Source: Blepharisma japonicum (lineage: Eukaryota; Ciliophora; Heterotrichea; Heterotrichida; Blepharismidae). Taken from it: a stretch of DNA of 64,000 nucleotides. Below are positions 11,881-25,700 of this stretch, piece after piece (position 1 is the stretch's first letter; every line of letters starts with the position of its first letter). A program made the position numbers and the translations under genes. The stretch is taken from contig CATKHK010000015.1 of assembly GCA_949751835.1 (NCBI GenBank), positions 1 to 64,000 of the forward strand. Direction: 5' to 3'. Under the pieces are notes generated by a model. It did not search any database. It was not told the origin of the DNA and saw nothing but the letters and a program-made list of their open reading frames with translations.

Positions 11881-12265
11881 ATGGTCACATTGACGGAAAA
11901 AGGTCTTCGATGTGCATTCCCTATGACCTTATGTAGCATTTAAGATCCATCTCAATATAGAAACCTTTAGCTTTTCAAGCAGGCATTGGACTTAGGAATC
12001 CTTGAAGGAGGGAGATTTTATTTCTACACGAGTATCCCTGTCAGATCGGCCAGGCAGGTTTTGCTCTCACGTAATCTTTAGTCAATTGGTACTATAGTGA
12101 TATTCAACAAGGGGTGAGCTTATCCTTAGTTAAGAGAGTCTACTAGAAGATTAAAGAGGGTAGGTTTTAGCTTAGGATGTGCACCATTTAAACTCTAATG
12201 TATAAGTATCTAGCGCAGGTCACCTTTCCTGTAGCCAAAGAAGCCATTAGTGTGGATGTGATGTG
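11880..12265. other. Non-coding stretch next to the retrotransposon
   Basis: Higher in GC than its surroundings, like the LINE beyond it, and without a long open frame on either strand. It may be the 3' untranslated part of the minus-strand LINE, but no sequence match supports that. It ends at the 11-bp repeat array. Confidence 0.3.
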
Positions 12266-12420
12266 TTAGTGGTGGATTGTATTGGGTTTGTAATGGATTT
12301 GCAATGGATTTGTGATGGGTTTGTAGTGGGTTTGCAGTGGGTTTGTAGTGGGTTTGCAGTGAGTTTGAAATAGGTCTACCATGGGTTTACAGCGGGTTTG
12401 TAGTGAGTTTGTAGTTTTGT
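12266..12420. repeat. 11-bp minisatellite, about 13 copies
   Basis: Imperfect tandem copies of GTTTGTAGTGG, alternating with GTTTGCAGTGG, run from about 12270 to 12415; one unit near 12370 is irregular. Because 11 is not a multiple of 3, the opposite strand gives an 11-residue peptide period (TNPLQTHYKP-like), which keeps a spurious open frame there. It sits just past the point where the LINE reverse transcriptase stops. Confidence 0.75.
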
Positions 12421-12539
12421 ATTTTTTGAATTTTAATATTAGTTGTGATGTGATTAGTTTATGGTGTGCTACTAGTCTGGTTATGTGTGTTACTAGTCTG
12501 ATTGATGTGTTTGATATGGGTTTCTGATATGCCACTAGT

Positions 12540-14830
12540 CTGCCTAAATTTCCCTAAAATTGGTCTCAAATTCTGAGGCTCGACATCATTTCCTTTTTTA
12601 GTTAATAAGATCACATTCGCAGACTTCAACTGCTTACCACCCAGTCCTTCATCTCATCAGAGCAATATTTTATAAGCTCCCCGGTTTGCTATCAGGTCCG
12701 CATGCCTTATTGTTTTTAATCCTGCTTATCTCTCTGAAGATCTCCTCTTTTTTAATGTAGTGACGCAGTAGATTCCGCTTGCGACATGCCCACTCAATTC
12801 AGGCCCATCATACATATTTCTCCACCATCAAGTAATGTTTTCTTTGTTTTAAGGTTGAAAGTTTCTCGCTTTATTTGAGATATTCTTGATAGCCAACATA
12901 TAACTTCACGCTTCAGCACTGTGCTCCATTTTCGTTTGTCTTTTCTCTCTGTATATAAGGGATCTAAAAGTCTTGTGAGCAATTTTGTGGAATCGAAGAT
13001 AATCAAAATAGGTGTTCAGATCGTCCTTCCTGACACTAATAATTGCTTTCTTAAACAAACTTTTTGACTCTGCCAATCAGCTTCAAGTATATTTGCTTAT
13101 TTTGTAGCCGATGAGGTGCCCCACGCCTACCTATTGCTTCAAGGGCTGACTTTTGATTTCAATTTCAAGCCTCAGTAATTCCCACATATGTCTTCTACCA
13201 TCTCATTTTCTTTTGGTCATCTCATACAAGTTAATTTCTGGTAACTTACCTTCGTATCATCTTCCTGTAGCTTGCATAAGCTGAAAAATAATGAATTATT
13301 AATTAATATGATTTAGCATTAAGTATCTCCTTTGCCAGGGTAATTTTTATTGCAATATGGTCAGAGTTTATGGGGTAATCCATGATCCTGAACTTCTTAA
13401 TTGTCTTTTTAATATCTTCACAAAAAATAGTGTAATCAATATACATAGCAAACCATTTCCTCTTAAATAGGCTCTTTAATGAGTAGCACTTCTATGTCCA
13501 ATTTTCTTAATATTTTCGGTAGCCTTCCTCCATTGCCATTCGTTTTGGTCGATGTGTATCCCCTGATATGAGCATCCAGGTCGCCTATAATTATAAGGTT
13601 CTTTCCTCTGGGGCTTTCACCCACAATTTCTACAGTTAGGTTATTTAAGAATTTGCCATTTACTGCTTTCCCCGCAGAATCTCTGGAGCATACACTTCCA
13701 TTATTAGTAGGTCCTCTAACTCTAGATTTATGCAGCGTCCATCTTCATCAATATCTCGCTTCAATGAGATGTGCCTTAAGTTTTTTTTTTCTAGAAAGAA
13801 ACCTACTCCACAGCTGTTCTCACCTGCTCCACAGCCAACCCATTGATAGTTGGCAATAAGGCCTTGATTTTTATCTTCCTCTAGATGAGTTTCACATACT
13901 CCAAGGTTATCAATATCCTTCTCCACGGCATTTGCTCCAATGTATTCAGCTTACTTTTTAATCCACATATGTTTATATGCGCTATCTTAAGTCGATCTTA
14001 AGGTTTCTTTCTCTTTTCGTAACTCTTTTGATGTAGTCTTCAATTGTTGGCTGTGTATACTTCTTCTTAAGCTTCAGTTTCTTCACAGCTTGCTCTGTCC
14101 AATTAGGCTTCCTTTTAAGTGTTTAGTTCCTTCTATTGAAATTCCCTTTCCTCTCTTATTTCGTCACCTTTTCCCCCAATATCCATTGTTAGTATCCTCA
14201 CTCTTTGAATCAAACCCATGATACTTGGATTTCCATAAATGCAATGATGCACGTATCTTACCATCATAATAGGCTCTTCATAATACTTTGGATTTCGCAA
14301 CACCCCTTTGCTCATCATGATTTTAAGCGTTTTTTCTTCAATTGCTACTTGTGATTATATTTTCCATTCCAGTTTCAATCCGACAATGGTATAACTGCCT
14401 TAATCTAAATCTCTCTTCAACAAGCTTTTCTTTTATTTTCCCAATTGCTTCTAGCTTTCTAACAGCATCTTTTGCTTCGTCGCAGTCTTCTTCACTATGG
14501 CCTAGATTACGATATAGATTGCATTTGAGCATGAATGCATAAGCTATGTTACATCTGTGCCCAAGAATTTCAACATAATTGCCTAGGTTTGCCATTTATT
14601 CCTCATCCCTAAGCCATACAAATGTTATCAGATCACCATTAATTAGTCCTGCTTCAGTGTCCACCTTGACTTCCCATGTCCACCAAGTCCTTTCAATCTG
14701 GGAGATGTCTAATTCTAATGTATGTATACACGGAATAGGTTTTATATCATTTGTAAATAAAATTGCACAGTTAAGATTAAATGCTTATAATATATAAGAA
14801 AGATTCACAAATAGCATTTAATGGGCAATT
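12540..14830 (-). mobile_element. Decayed non-LTR retrotransposon (LINE) with AP-type endonuclease
   Basis: On the minus strand, 5' to 3': an ORF1-like part (about 14800-14340: QIERTWWTWEVKVD, then a CCHC-type knuckle CNLYRNLGHSEEDC in which the second Cys is Tyr); an AP-endonuclease domain (about 13995-13330: KIAHINICGLKSKLN, CETHLEEDKNQ, and GDLDAH for the usual GDFNAH); a linker (13300-12760); and the start of a reverse transcriptase (about 12760-12540: EIFREISRIKNNKACGPDS, then VILLTKKGNDVEPQNLRPI). The catalytic FADD part is absent, so the 3' half is lost. Frame breaks and stops occur throughout, some TAA at likely Gln (before MANLGNYVE). Its GC is above that of the neighbours. It cannot move by itself. 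Confidence 0.72.
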
Positions 14831-14982
14831 TAAACCTATAATAAATTTAATAATAAAGAGCAATAGCATACAAATTCGAATATCAAGATATAATGTATAC
14901 CTTTTTAAAATATATAAAAATCAGCTATTCTACATTAAAATCATTCTAACTTATTTATTTTTAAGTTAAATCATGATTAATA
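14831..14982. other. AT-rich gap
   Basis: A 62-codon frame (14781-14969) runs through it but shows no family resemblance and is taken as chance. No target-site duplication of the LINE could be identified. Confidence 0.3.
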
Positions 14983-15804
14983 TTACGTAAGGCTAAGTTC
15001 TCTCCTTATAAAAGTATCTAAAGAAAATTCATAATAATGTGGCTCACTAAAATAATAAATCATGCCATTATTGCAAGCATAAGGAAAGGAACATATTCCA
15101 AAAATGTCATCTTTATAGTTGCAAACAAAAGCTCAGTTTGATAAAGCATCATCTCAACAGTAAATTTTATAATAGTTGGGTAATTTGGCAAACGAATAAA
15201 GCTTTCCTGATTTTTTTAGCATTATTTGCCTTGTTGCATCACACGAAATTAGAGAATGATAGCTGTAAGAATCCAAAATTATATCATATATTATTAAAAA
15301 AGGGCAAATTGAGGTAATAATTATTTTTTGTTTAAATCCAATGCAGCTGTATGAATACAAAGGCAAGCCAGTCAATAAAATTCATTTATCTTGTGAAACT
15401 AAATATCTTCTAGCGCGACAACCAATTATTTCTTCTTTATTTCTGGTGTTATATTCGCTTTCAAAAATAAAAATTGAGTCATCATAAAAGCATGAAGCAA
15501 AACAATGACGAATACAAGATTGAATCCGATAAGTGTCTAATATTTTTATGTTAAAAAATTCATCTGATATAAAAAATTCCAGGACTTTTTTGCTAAGAGT
15601 GCGAACTCCCGATTTTAATCCAAAAATTTTTTTTTCTACAATAGTCAGATGGTTTAAGATAGATGTTTGAGGTTTTACAAAATAGTCAATATTGAATGTA
15701 GACAAATTAACTCTTTGTGACGGTTGATATAGAAAGTTTCATAAGTATTTTGCCTCAATTTCATTTTGGTCAACTTCTTTATCAACTATGCGACTTAATT
15801 TCAT
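14983..15804 (-). CDS. Short kelch-like protein
   Basis: 273 residues with TGA = Trp, start MKLSRIVDKEVDQNEIEAKY, stop TAA. It has no zinc finger or coiled coil. The body holds degenerate kelch blades (FYDDSIFIFE, RRYLVSQDKWILLTGLPL, SCIGFKQKIIIT, NNGMIYYFSEPHYYEFSLD). It is a paralogue of the gene at 16642-17496, in opposite orientation and about 840 bp away (head to head), and of the fragments at 10308 and 11655. The frame is intact, so it is probably expressed. A beta-propeller binding protein is the likely fold; the partner is unknown. Confidence 0.72.
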
Positions 15805-16641
15805 GTTTGTATTAAGTTTTAACTTAATTTATTGTAAAGAAACAAATCCTTATTTATTATGAGCATTCCTTAATGAAATTGAAAAATCAATTAGCTATTC
15901 TGGATGCTCCACTAGATTTTAAAATATAATTTCTGTTTATTATCTGCCATTAATTAGTTGGATTAATTTCATTAAGACCATAGCATCACTATATCTTCAG
16001 TTTAATTTAGCTGACCAAATAAAACTTGATAACTTTAGACTCCCACCCTCATTTAATTGGAAAAAAAATCTGTTGCACTTCACAAGAGTGAATTTTTTGT
16101 TTGATGAACCTTAGCCCAAGTTTTATCAGTAAATTTGATCCTTCATATATTAAGAGTCGAATTATTATCTTGATATTTATATATATATCTTTAAAAATAA
16201 ATTAGCATAAATCTCTAACTTTTTATATACAATTTAAAAAATCACCTATAGTATTTTAATTGATAATATCAAATTTTAAAACAAAGATATTGATAACTGT
16301 AGAACCTTAAATTATTATATAAATATTCAAAAATTAGAATTTCACTCTAAAATATTTTCGAATATTATAAGCATAAAAAATTATAAATTTTAATCATTAA
16401 TTTAAAAGTTTTAATCACAATATTTTAGGATTTATCCTCAGGTAGCATATCCCATTCAAATGCATAATTTTAAATTCTATATTTAAAATTTAAGCTGTGA
16501 AATTTTTTATATTACATAATTATGATATTTTAACTGAAATAAAATTTTTCGTCAAATTATGCATAAAAGTTTTTGAGAGGATTTCTCATATTTATTCTTA
16601 ATCAAAAATATAATAAGTTAATGTGAAAAATTAATATAAAT
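15805..16641. other. Intergenic region between divergent kelch-like genes
   Basis: Very AT-rich, no convincing coding frame. It must contain the promoters of both flanking genes, which point away from each other. No specific motif stands out. Confidence 0.35.
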
Positions 16642-17496
16642 ATGAAACTAAGTCAAATCGTCGACAAAAAAGTTGATCAGAATGAAATCGAGTCAAAATA
16701 CATATGATACCCTTCTATGAGAGCCATAAGCAGAATCAATCTATCAATATTCGCAACTGACTGTTTTGGTTCACTCCCAAATTCTATTTCGATTACTCAT
16801 TGCATGCAACTTCCTAATAACCAAATCTTTTTCATAGGATTCCAAAATTTTGGTAAGTACCATCTATGCCAATTCATATCAGATGAAAATTTAAACATAA
16901 AAATTATAGAAATTTCAGCAAAAAGTGCTTTTAATAGTAGTTATTTTACTTGCTACTATGATGGGTCGATTTTTACATTCGAATGCTTCTATGATTTGAT
17001 GAATGCAAGTTCTCTCACTTGCCGTGCTAAAAGATATTTAATTTCACAAAATAAATGGATCCATTTGTCTAATTCACCCTTCAAATCCCAAATTTCTGTC
17101 ATAGGGTTCAACCAAAAATTATTTATTACTATGGACAACTCTAATCATTCAGGGATATGAATTTATGATATAAATTTAGATACTTATAGCCATTTTACAA
17201 TTAATAATTTCAATAAAAAGGCTTGTAGATTAGTCTTTAAAAATGAAGGAAAAATTTATTTGGTGGCTTATTGAAAATTTTATGAAATTTATGTTACTGA
17301 TAATCTTTGATCAGAGTGAGCTTTTGTAAGTAAATGAAAAGAAGATAAGTTTTATTGGCTGTTCTGTCCTAATATTTTATATGATAAATCAATTTATTAT
17401 CTTAAAGATTCAACTTTATACAAATTCGATTTGGTGAATTACGAATCAGAAACAGTTGCGAAATTAGAAGGCATAAGTGTTAATAGGATAAGGTAA
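16642..17496 (+). CDS. Short kelch-like protein
   Basis: 284 residues with TGA = Trp (start MKLSQIVDKKVDQNEIESKY, stop TAA). Kelch-like blades are seen: ITHCMQLPNNQIFFIGFQ, CYYDGSIFTFE, RAKRYLISQNKWIHLSNSP, VIGFNQKLFIT, IWIYDINLDTYSHF, LYKFDLVNYESETVAKLEG. Full-length paralogue of the divergent gene at 14983-15804. No signal peptide or membrane span, so probably cytosolic. Its Trp codons are largely TGA, as in the rest of the kelch family here. Confidence 0.75.
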
Positions 17497-19745
17497 AAGA
17501 ATTCGTAGTATTTATACAATTTATAATAATTTAATACAAAGATTTCTCTGCATAATATTGATAGAAAATCAAACTCACTATATTACTTATTAATAGCCAT
17601 TTTATTAATTATATCATTTGTCTAGAGCTACCTATATTTCTTGCATTTAGCATCATAAAATTTTACTAAAATAAATGCCTTTCAACAGGCATCCTAAAAT
17701 CAAACGCCCCATTTCAAATAGCTTAGGACTCAGCTTTTTGCACACAGATTTACTCTTCAATATCCATTTACCATCAACATCGCCATTTTGCATCTTTTTA
17801 AAAAAATATCAAACAATTAAAATTTGATATTCCCTCTTTTGAAACCAACTCTAATATTTATATTCTAAAAAAGCGATAATTTCTTTTTTAAAATTTTTGA
17901 TTTTTTGATTTAGAAAATAGAAAAGACATTTCTACCTTATTCAGGCTTTCATTAAATTTTAAAAAAAAGTCTCGTGAACATCATTCAAAAGTCGAATCTA
18001 ATAAGCTAGATTTTATTAAATAATTATTAATTATTTTAATTTATTAATATTCCCTTGCTATTAGGAAATAATTAATCATTTATCTCGAAATTATTATATG
18101 GCATCTAAGCACAATAATATTTGACTCCAATAAAAAATTATTGCAAATTGAATTTGTTGATTATTATAAATTTTACCTTAAAAAATAGAGAAGTCTCTTA
18201 AATTAACGAGAATATTTATATAAAAAATTAAGGTTTTATTTTTTCAATTGAATTTTGATTTTCTGCTTAGATAAATCTAAACGAGGAATTAAATCAGCCA
18301 CCATGACTAAAGTTTTAATCAAAATTAGTCGCCTCAAGCCAACTCTTATCAATAGTTAAAATAAAATTCTACATCATATACTTAAGCTATTTTATGAACC
18401 TATTTCTGACTTATAAATAACTTTTGAAAATAATATCAAAAAATTTGTAAATACTTGTTTTTTTTTTTTTTAATAATTGATTTATAAAAATTTCAATTAT
18501 TTTATTATTTTACTTTTTTTAGCTTTTAATTTTCTTTAAAACAGTATCATTGCATGAACAATTTCTGAATCATTTCCTTTTTAATTTTTGGCTTTCCATT
18601 TCTAAATTTTTCATTAATATATTCCTAAATTCTGACTAATTCCCCTTAAAAAGTAGTATTTTCCAAAGATTTATCGTATCAAGAATCATTAATCGTATTT
18701 TTCCAAAGTTTTCACTCTCAGAAGGAAAGAGAGTGAAAATTTTTACCAAAGGAAAATACTGAGCCCGAATATCCACATAGCCGAGTTTTGAAATTTTCTA
18801 ACAATTTCTCGATTCTTGAAATTCTCAATTGTACATTCTTCTGCGTCGTGACCCTTAAAAGTAATTAAATACGTATAAACATTCTTCTTTTTTCTTCTAT
18901 CTTTCATCAGAAAGTCAAAAATTTAAAGAATCTGAATTCCAAAAAATTCTCCTCCCTTTTATAAAAAAATTTAAAATCACTAAATCATATATTAGACTTA
19001 ATTAAATTAAATAAATTTATAACCTAAGATTCCTCACTTTGTCTCGAGCATTTCTGCTGGAAATTTTGCTCAGATATTTAGATCTACTTTAAAATAAATT
19101 TTAATAAATTTGTAACGTTGACGGCCATTTTTAAATCATTTTATCATAATTTTGACGAAAGCTTGGATCATTCTTGCTTGTATTGCGAATAGTTGGCCCA
19201 ATTGGCAGAAAAAAGCTTAGAGACTATAAAGTAAAAAAACTTTGAACATTTATTTACTTCTATGAGTCTAATTGTTGTGAATTGACCACAAAATTAGGAA
19301 AAGCTTTTTAAATTCTGTAAGGAATCCTTCAGTCTAATTGTCATAACCCAAGCAGAATGTAATTAAATTGTATTTTAAATATAGATTCTCAAGGAAAATT
19401 AAAAGTATAATAAAATATAGGTGGCAATTAAAGCTTAAAGATTAGTGCTACAAAAGAAAAATTATCATTTCCTTATCACTAGCATTCAGAGAACGCAGAA
19501 TGAGATCTCTAAGACTTCATGAAGCTTAGAAAGTGTTTAGAATTAATAAGACGCCGAAAAGAGTGCATGGAAGATTTGCTCGAAATGATCGATAGGTCTG
19601 AATATAGAGCGAACTTTTAACAAGTTGCACCTACTTAGTCTTTGAAGCTTAATAAAGGCAATTTTAAATTTTTATAAAACATAATACCAATGGCCATGAT
19701 AATTCTAAAATCTTTGAGTTCAAATATTTTTATGCATAAGTTCTA
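17497..19745. other. 2.2-kb non-coding region upstream of the giant receptor gene
   Basis: Strongly AT-rich with many stops in all frames. The only structures noted are an 11-bp inverted repeat at 18709-18739 and a 10-bp direct repeat (TTTTCCAAAG, about 18659 and 18699). No tRNA, snRNA or rRNA signature was found. Regulatory sequence for the 13-kb gene presumably lies here. Confidence 0.4.
18709..18739. repeat. Perfect 11-bp inverted repeat (hairpin)
   Basis: Arms TTTTCACTCTC (18709-18719) and GAGAGTGAAAA (18729-18739) around a 9-nt loop. It lies about 1 kb before the giant receptor gene. Whether it acts in RNA or DNA is unknown. Confidence 0.6.
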
Positions 19746-22700
19746 ATGGATAATAAAAATATGACGACCATTTTATTGCCTTTGTCTCTTTTCATCTTTC
19801 TGCTGCCCTGCGCAGCAGGTGAAGACTCTTATGACTCAAAAGAAAGCTTAAAAGGCCTCAACTTCGACTCTAGCTCATCCGGCAAAAGCCCTAGATTCAT
19901 CCCAACCTTACCTCAAGACGACATTGTCACTAATAGGGATAGCGAAGCTGAAGCAAATAAAATGGAATCAGTTGAAATTTACTCTGAGCCACTCATAAAA
20001 TCCACCCAGATTATCCAGGAGGGCATTAACTACAATAATGATGCCGATAATGTGGTATATGAAAAAAGACCAGAACAAACTGACACCTTCACTCAGTACC
20101 CGACTGAAGAAAACTCCATAAATGGCGGGGGTAGAGAAAAAAAAGAATTTGAAGAAAATACAGATGAAGAAGACTCTTACATATCAAGCAAATTCGCATG
20201 GAACTCTACCGATGCTTGTTCTTATCATCAAGATACAAGCTATGGAATATGAAGATCAGAAAGAAGTTTGACGGCATGTGCATTACCTTGCTCTGAATGC
20301 TCTATAAGTGAAACAAATTGCACTTCTTGTGATCCAGGATATTACTTAAGCAACTTTACTTGCTTAAACTGTACATCACCGTGCTCGAACTGTCAAGCAA
20401 GTCCAACAAGTTGTACAAGTTGCATTGATGGCTATTACTTAAGCAACTTTACTTGCATCTTAAACTGCACATCACCATGCTCAGGCTGTCAAACAAGCCC
20501 AAAAAATTGTACAAGCTGTATTGATGGTTATTACTTAAATGATACATCATGCGTTCAATGCACATCCCCTGATTCAAGCAATTCTACTTGCAAATTAAAC
20601 TGTGCCTCACCATGCTCTGAATGCCAAACAAGTTCGACAAATTGTACAAGCTGTGTAGATGGCTATTACTTGTCTAACAATTCTTGCCATCAATGCACAT
20701 CGCCATGCTCAAAATGCTCAAGTGCAAGCAATTGTACTCAATGCCTTTCTAACTATACATTAAGTAACTCGACTTGCACTATGAGCTGCCCTTCACCATG
20801 CTCTGGATGCCAAGAAGGCTCATTAAACTGTACAGGATGTTTAGATGGCTACTACTTGTCTGGTAATGCTTGCCTGCAATGCATATCGCCATGTTCTAAA
20901 TGTTCTAGTTCCAAAAATTGTACTGGATGCCAGGCTGACTATACCTTAATCGGCTCTGATTGCGCATTGAATTGTACTTCCCACTGCTCTGAATGTCAAA
21001 TAAGCTCGAGTAATTGTACAAAATGCTCAGATGGCTATTACTTGTCTGGAAATTCATGCCTTCAATGCATATCACCATGCTCAAAATGCTCTAGCTCTAC
21101 AAATTGCACTGAATGCAATTCCAACTATACCTTAAGTGGCTCGACTTGTACATTGAACTGCACTTCGCCATGCTCCAAATGTCAAACAAGCTCAAGCAAC
21201 TGTACAGAATGTCCAGATGGCTATTACTTGTCTGGAAATTCATGCCTTCAATGCATATCACCATGCTCAAAATGCTCTAGCTCTACAAATTGCACTGAAT
21301 GCAATTCCAACTATACCTTAAGTGGCTTGACTTGTACATTGAACTGCACTTCGCCATGCTCCAAATGCCAAACAAGCTCGAGCAACTGTACAGAATGCCA
21401 AGGTGGCTATTACTTGTCAGGAAATTCATGCCTTCAATGCATATCACCATGCTCAAAATGCTCTAGCGCTACAATTTGCATTGGATGCAATTCTAACTAT
21501 ACCTTAAATAACTCAACCTGCACACTAAACTGCGATTCACATTGCTCTGAATGCCAATCAAGTTCAACCAATTGCACAGGCTGTCAAGATGGCTTTTACT
21601 TGGCTGGAAATTCATGCCTTGAATGCGCATCACCATGCTTAACATGCTCTAGCTCAAGCAATTGCACAGCATGCAAAACTGGCTATACCTTAAACAACTC
21701 TAATTGTTTAACAAATTGCACTTCTCCATGCTCAGAATGCCAAACAAATTCGACAAACTGCACAGTCTGTCAAGGTGGCTATTACTTGTCGGGCAATTCA
21801 TGCCTTCAATGCCCATCATCATGCTCAACATGTTCTAGCCCTTCAATGTGCACTCAATGCAATGCTAATTATGTTTTAAGCAATTCAACATGCATTTTAA
21901 ACTGCACCTCACCATGCGCTGAATGCCAAACAAGCTCAGCAAACTGTACGTCTTGTCAAGATGGCTTTTACTTGTCTGAAAATTCATGCCTTCAATGTAC
22001 ATCGCACTGTTCCAAGTGCTCTACTTCTACAAACTGTACTGAATGCAGAGATAATTATACGTTAAGTAACTCTACTTGCTCATTGAGCTGCTCATCGCCA
22101 TGCTCTCGCTGCCAGACAAGCTCTACTAATTGTACAAGTTGCGTAGACGGGTTTTATTTGTCTGGAGAGTCTTGCGTTAAATGCACATCTTCATGCTCAA
22201 AATGCTCCAGTACTGCAAATTGCTCTGAATGCAATCCTAACTATATTTTAAACAACTCTACTTGCATAATGAACTGCACCTCACCATGCTCTGAGTGTCA
22301 AACAAGTTCTAATAACTGCACGCAATGCCAATCTGGCTATTACTTATCTTCTAATAGTTGCGTTAAATGCACATCTCCTTGTTTAGAGTGCTCTAGCTCT
22401 ACAGCTTGCAGTAAATGTGGAAATGGTTATAATCTTTCTAATTCAACCTGTGTTTGCGCTGATGGATATTTCTCTAGCAATTCAACATGCCAACAATGCA
22501 CATCCCCATGCTCTAAATGCTCTGGAACTGCTACAACATGCACTGGGTGCTCTAATGGACTAACCTTGAATAATGGTACTTGTAATAACTGCACATCTAG
22601 TACTTGCAGTAACTGCACATCTCCATGCTTGGAATGCCAGACAAGTCCTTCAAACTGCACTAAATGTCAAAGTGACTATTACTTATCTGGTAGTAGTTGC

Positions 22701-25700
22701 ATTCAATGCACATCTCCTTGTTTAGACTGCTCGAGCGCAGCAACTTGCATAAGCTGTCAAAATGGTTACATTTATAATAACTCAACTTGTGTATGTGCTG
22801 ATGGATACTTTTCAAGTAATTCAACTTGCCAGCAATGCACTTCGCCTTGCTCTAAATGCCAAATAAGCTCAACCAATTGCACTCAATGTCAAACTGGACA
22901 CTATCTGTCTGCTAATAACTGCCTTCAATGCACATCTCCTTGCTTAGAATGCTCTAGCTCTACAATTTGCACTAAATGTCAAAATGGCTTTAATCTTACT
23001 AATTCAACTTGCGAGTGTGCTGATGGGTACTTTTCAAGCAATTCGACCTGCCAGCAATGCATATCGCCATGCTCTAAATGCTCTGGATCTGCTACAATGT
23101 GTACTGAATGCTCCAATGGCCTAATATTGACTAATGGTACTTGCAGTAACTGTACATCTTCATGCTCGCAATGCCAATCAAATTCTTCAAATTGCACTCA
23201 ATGTTCAAATGGCTTTTACTTGTCTGGTAATAGCTGCATTCAATGCACATCTCCTTGTTTAGAATGCTCAAGCGCTTCATCTTGCAGTAAATGTCCAGAT
23301 AGTTACACCTCTAACAATTCAACTTGTGTGTGTGCTGATGGGTATTTTTCAAGTAATTCAACTTGCGAGAAATGTACTTCACCTTGCTCTGAATGCAAAA
23401 CAAATTCTGCAAATTGCACAAGCTGCAAAGCTGGATATTATCTGTCCGGAAATGCTTGCCTTCAATGCACATCTCCTTGTTTAGAGTGTTCTAGTCCTAC
23501 AGCTTGTACTAAGTGTCCAAATAGCTTTAATTTTACTAATTCAACTTGCGAGTGTGCTGAAGGGTACTTTTCAAGTAATTCAACCTGCCAAAAATGCACA
23601 TCGCCATGCTCTAAATGCTCTGGAACTGCAACATCATGTACTGAGTGCTCTAAGGGACTAATCTTGACTAATGGTACCTGCAGTAACTGTACATATCCAT
23701 GCCCGGGATGCCAATCAAGTCCTTCAAATTGTACTCAATGCTTAAGCGGCTTTTACTTATCTGGCAATAGCTGCATTCAATGCACATCTCCATGCTTAGA
23801 GTGCTCAAATGCTACAACTTGCAGCAAATGTCCAAATGGCTACATCTCCAATAATTCAACTTGTATATGTACAGATGGATATTTTTCAAGTAATTCAACT
23901 TGCCAACAATGCATATCACCGTGCTCGAAATGTTCTGGAACTGCTACAACATGTACTGAATGTTCCAATGGCTTAATATTGAGCAATGGTACTTGCAGTA
24001 ACTGTACATCTTCATGCTCACAATGCCAATCAAGTTCTTCAAATTGCACTCAATGTCAAAGTGGCTTTTACTTGTCTGGTAATAGCTGCCATCAATGCAC
24101 ATCTCCTTGCTTAGAATGCTCTAACTCTACAATTTGTACTAAGTGTCCAAATGGCTTTAATCTTACTAATTCGACTTGTGAATGTGCTGATGGATACTTT
24201 TCAAGTAATTCAACCTGCCAACAATGCACATCGCCTTGTTCTAAATGCTCTGGAAATGCAACAACATGCACTGAGTGTCCAAATGGTTTTACTCTAACTA
24301 ATTCAACTTGCCAGTGTGCTGAAGGATACTTTTTAAGCAATTCAACCTGCCAAAAATGCACATCTCCATGTTCTAAATGCTCTGGAACTGCAACAACATG
24401 CATTGAATGCATTAATGGCCTAATCTTGAGTAATAGCACTTGTAGTAACTGCACATTGCCATGCAATAAATGTCAAGCAACTCCCTCAAATTGCACTCAA
24501 TGTCAAAATGGCTATTATTTGTCTGGAAGTAATTGTATTCAATGCACATCTCCATGCTTAGAATGCTCTAATGCTACAACTTGTAGTAAATGTCCAGATG
24601 GCTACACCTCTAACAACTCAGCTTGTCTATGTGCAGATGGATACTTTTCAAGCAATTCAACCTGCCAACAATGCAAATCACCATGCTCTAAATGTTCTGG
24701 AACTGCTATAACATGCACTGAATGTTCCAATGGCTTAATATTGAGCAATGGTACTTGCAGTAACTGTACATCTTCATGCTCACAATGCCAATCAAGTTCA
24801 TCAAATTGCACTCAATGTCAAAGTGGCTTTTACTTGTCTGGTAATAGCTGTATTCAATGCACATCTCCTTGCTTAGAATGTTCTAGCTCTAAAATTTGTA
24901 CTAAGTGCCCAAATGGCTTTAATCTTACTAATTCGACTTGTGAATGTGCTGATGGATACTTTTCAAGTAATTCAACCTGCCAACAATGCACATCGCCTTG
25001 TTCCAAATGCTCTGGAACTGCTATAACGTGCACTGAATGTTCTAATGGCCTTATATTGACTAATGGGACTTGCAGCAATTGCACATATCCATGCTCTAAA
25101 TGCCAAGAAAGTCCTACAAATTGCACACGATGCTCAAGTGGCTTTTACTTGTCTGGTAATAGCTGCATTCAATGCATATCTCCTTGTTTAGAGTGTTCTA
25201 GCTCTGCAAATTGTACTAAGTGTCCGAATGGCTTTAATCTTACTAATTCGACTTGTGAATGTGCCGATGGATACTTTTCTAGCAATTCAACTTGCAAGCA
25301 ATGCACTTCACCTTGTTCTGAATGCCAAACGAATTCTACTAATTGCACAAATTGTATATCCGGATTTTATTTATCTTCTAACAGTTGCATTCAATGTACT
25401 TCTCCTTGCTTAGAGTGTTCTAATGCTACAACTTGCAGTCAATGTCCAAATGGTTACACCTCGAATAACTCAACTTGTGTATGTTCAGATGGATATTTTT
25501 CGAGCAATTCGACTTGCCAGCAATGTGCATCACCATGTTCTAAATGCTCTGGAGCTGCTACAACATGTACTGAATGTTCTAATGGACTAATCTTGAGTAA
25601 TAGCACTTGCAGTAACTGCACATTACCATGCTCAGGGTGTCATACAAGTCCAACTAATTGCACAAGATGTCAAACTGGATATTATCTGTCCGGAAATAGT

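Noticed and set aside
12266-12420. CRISPR-like array or coding gene for the repeat-rich peptide
   Set aside because: The 11-bp unit has no unique spacers, and the peptide is only a by-product of the tandem repeat.
1-12540. A code in which TAA/TAG also mean Gln for the whole genome
   Set aside because: Intact genes, including one of 4,394 codons, never contain them in frame, and the copies that do are also frameshifted.
19746-20252. The first 168 codons as a separate small secreted protein
   Set aside because: The frame continues through one TGA into the repeats, and the paralogue at 43835 has signal peptide, acidic linker and repeats in one frame.
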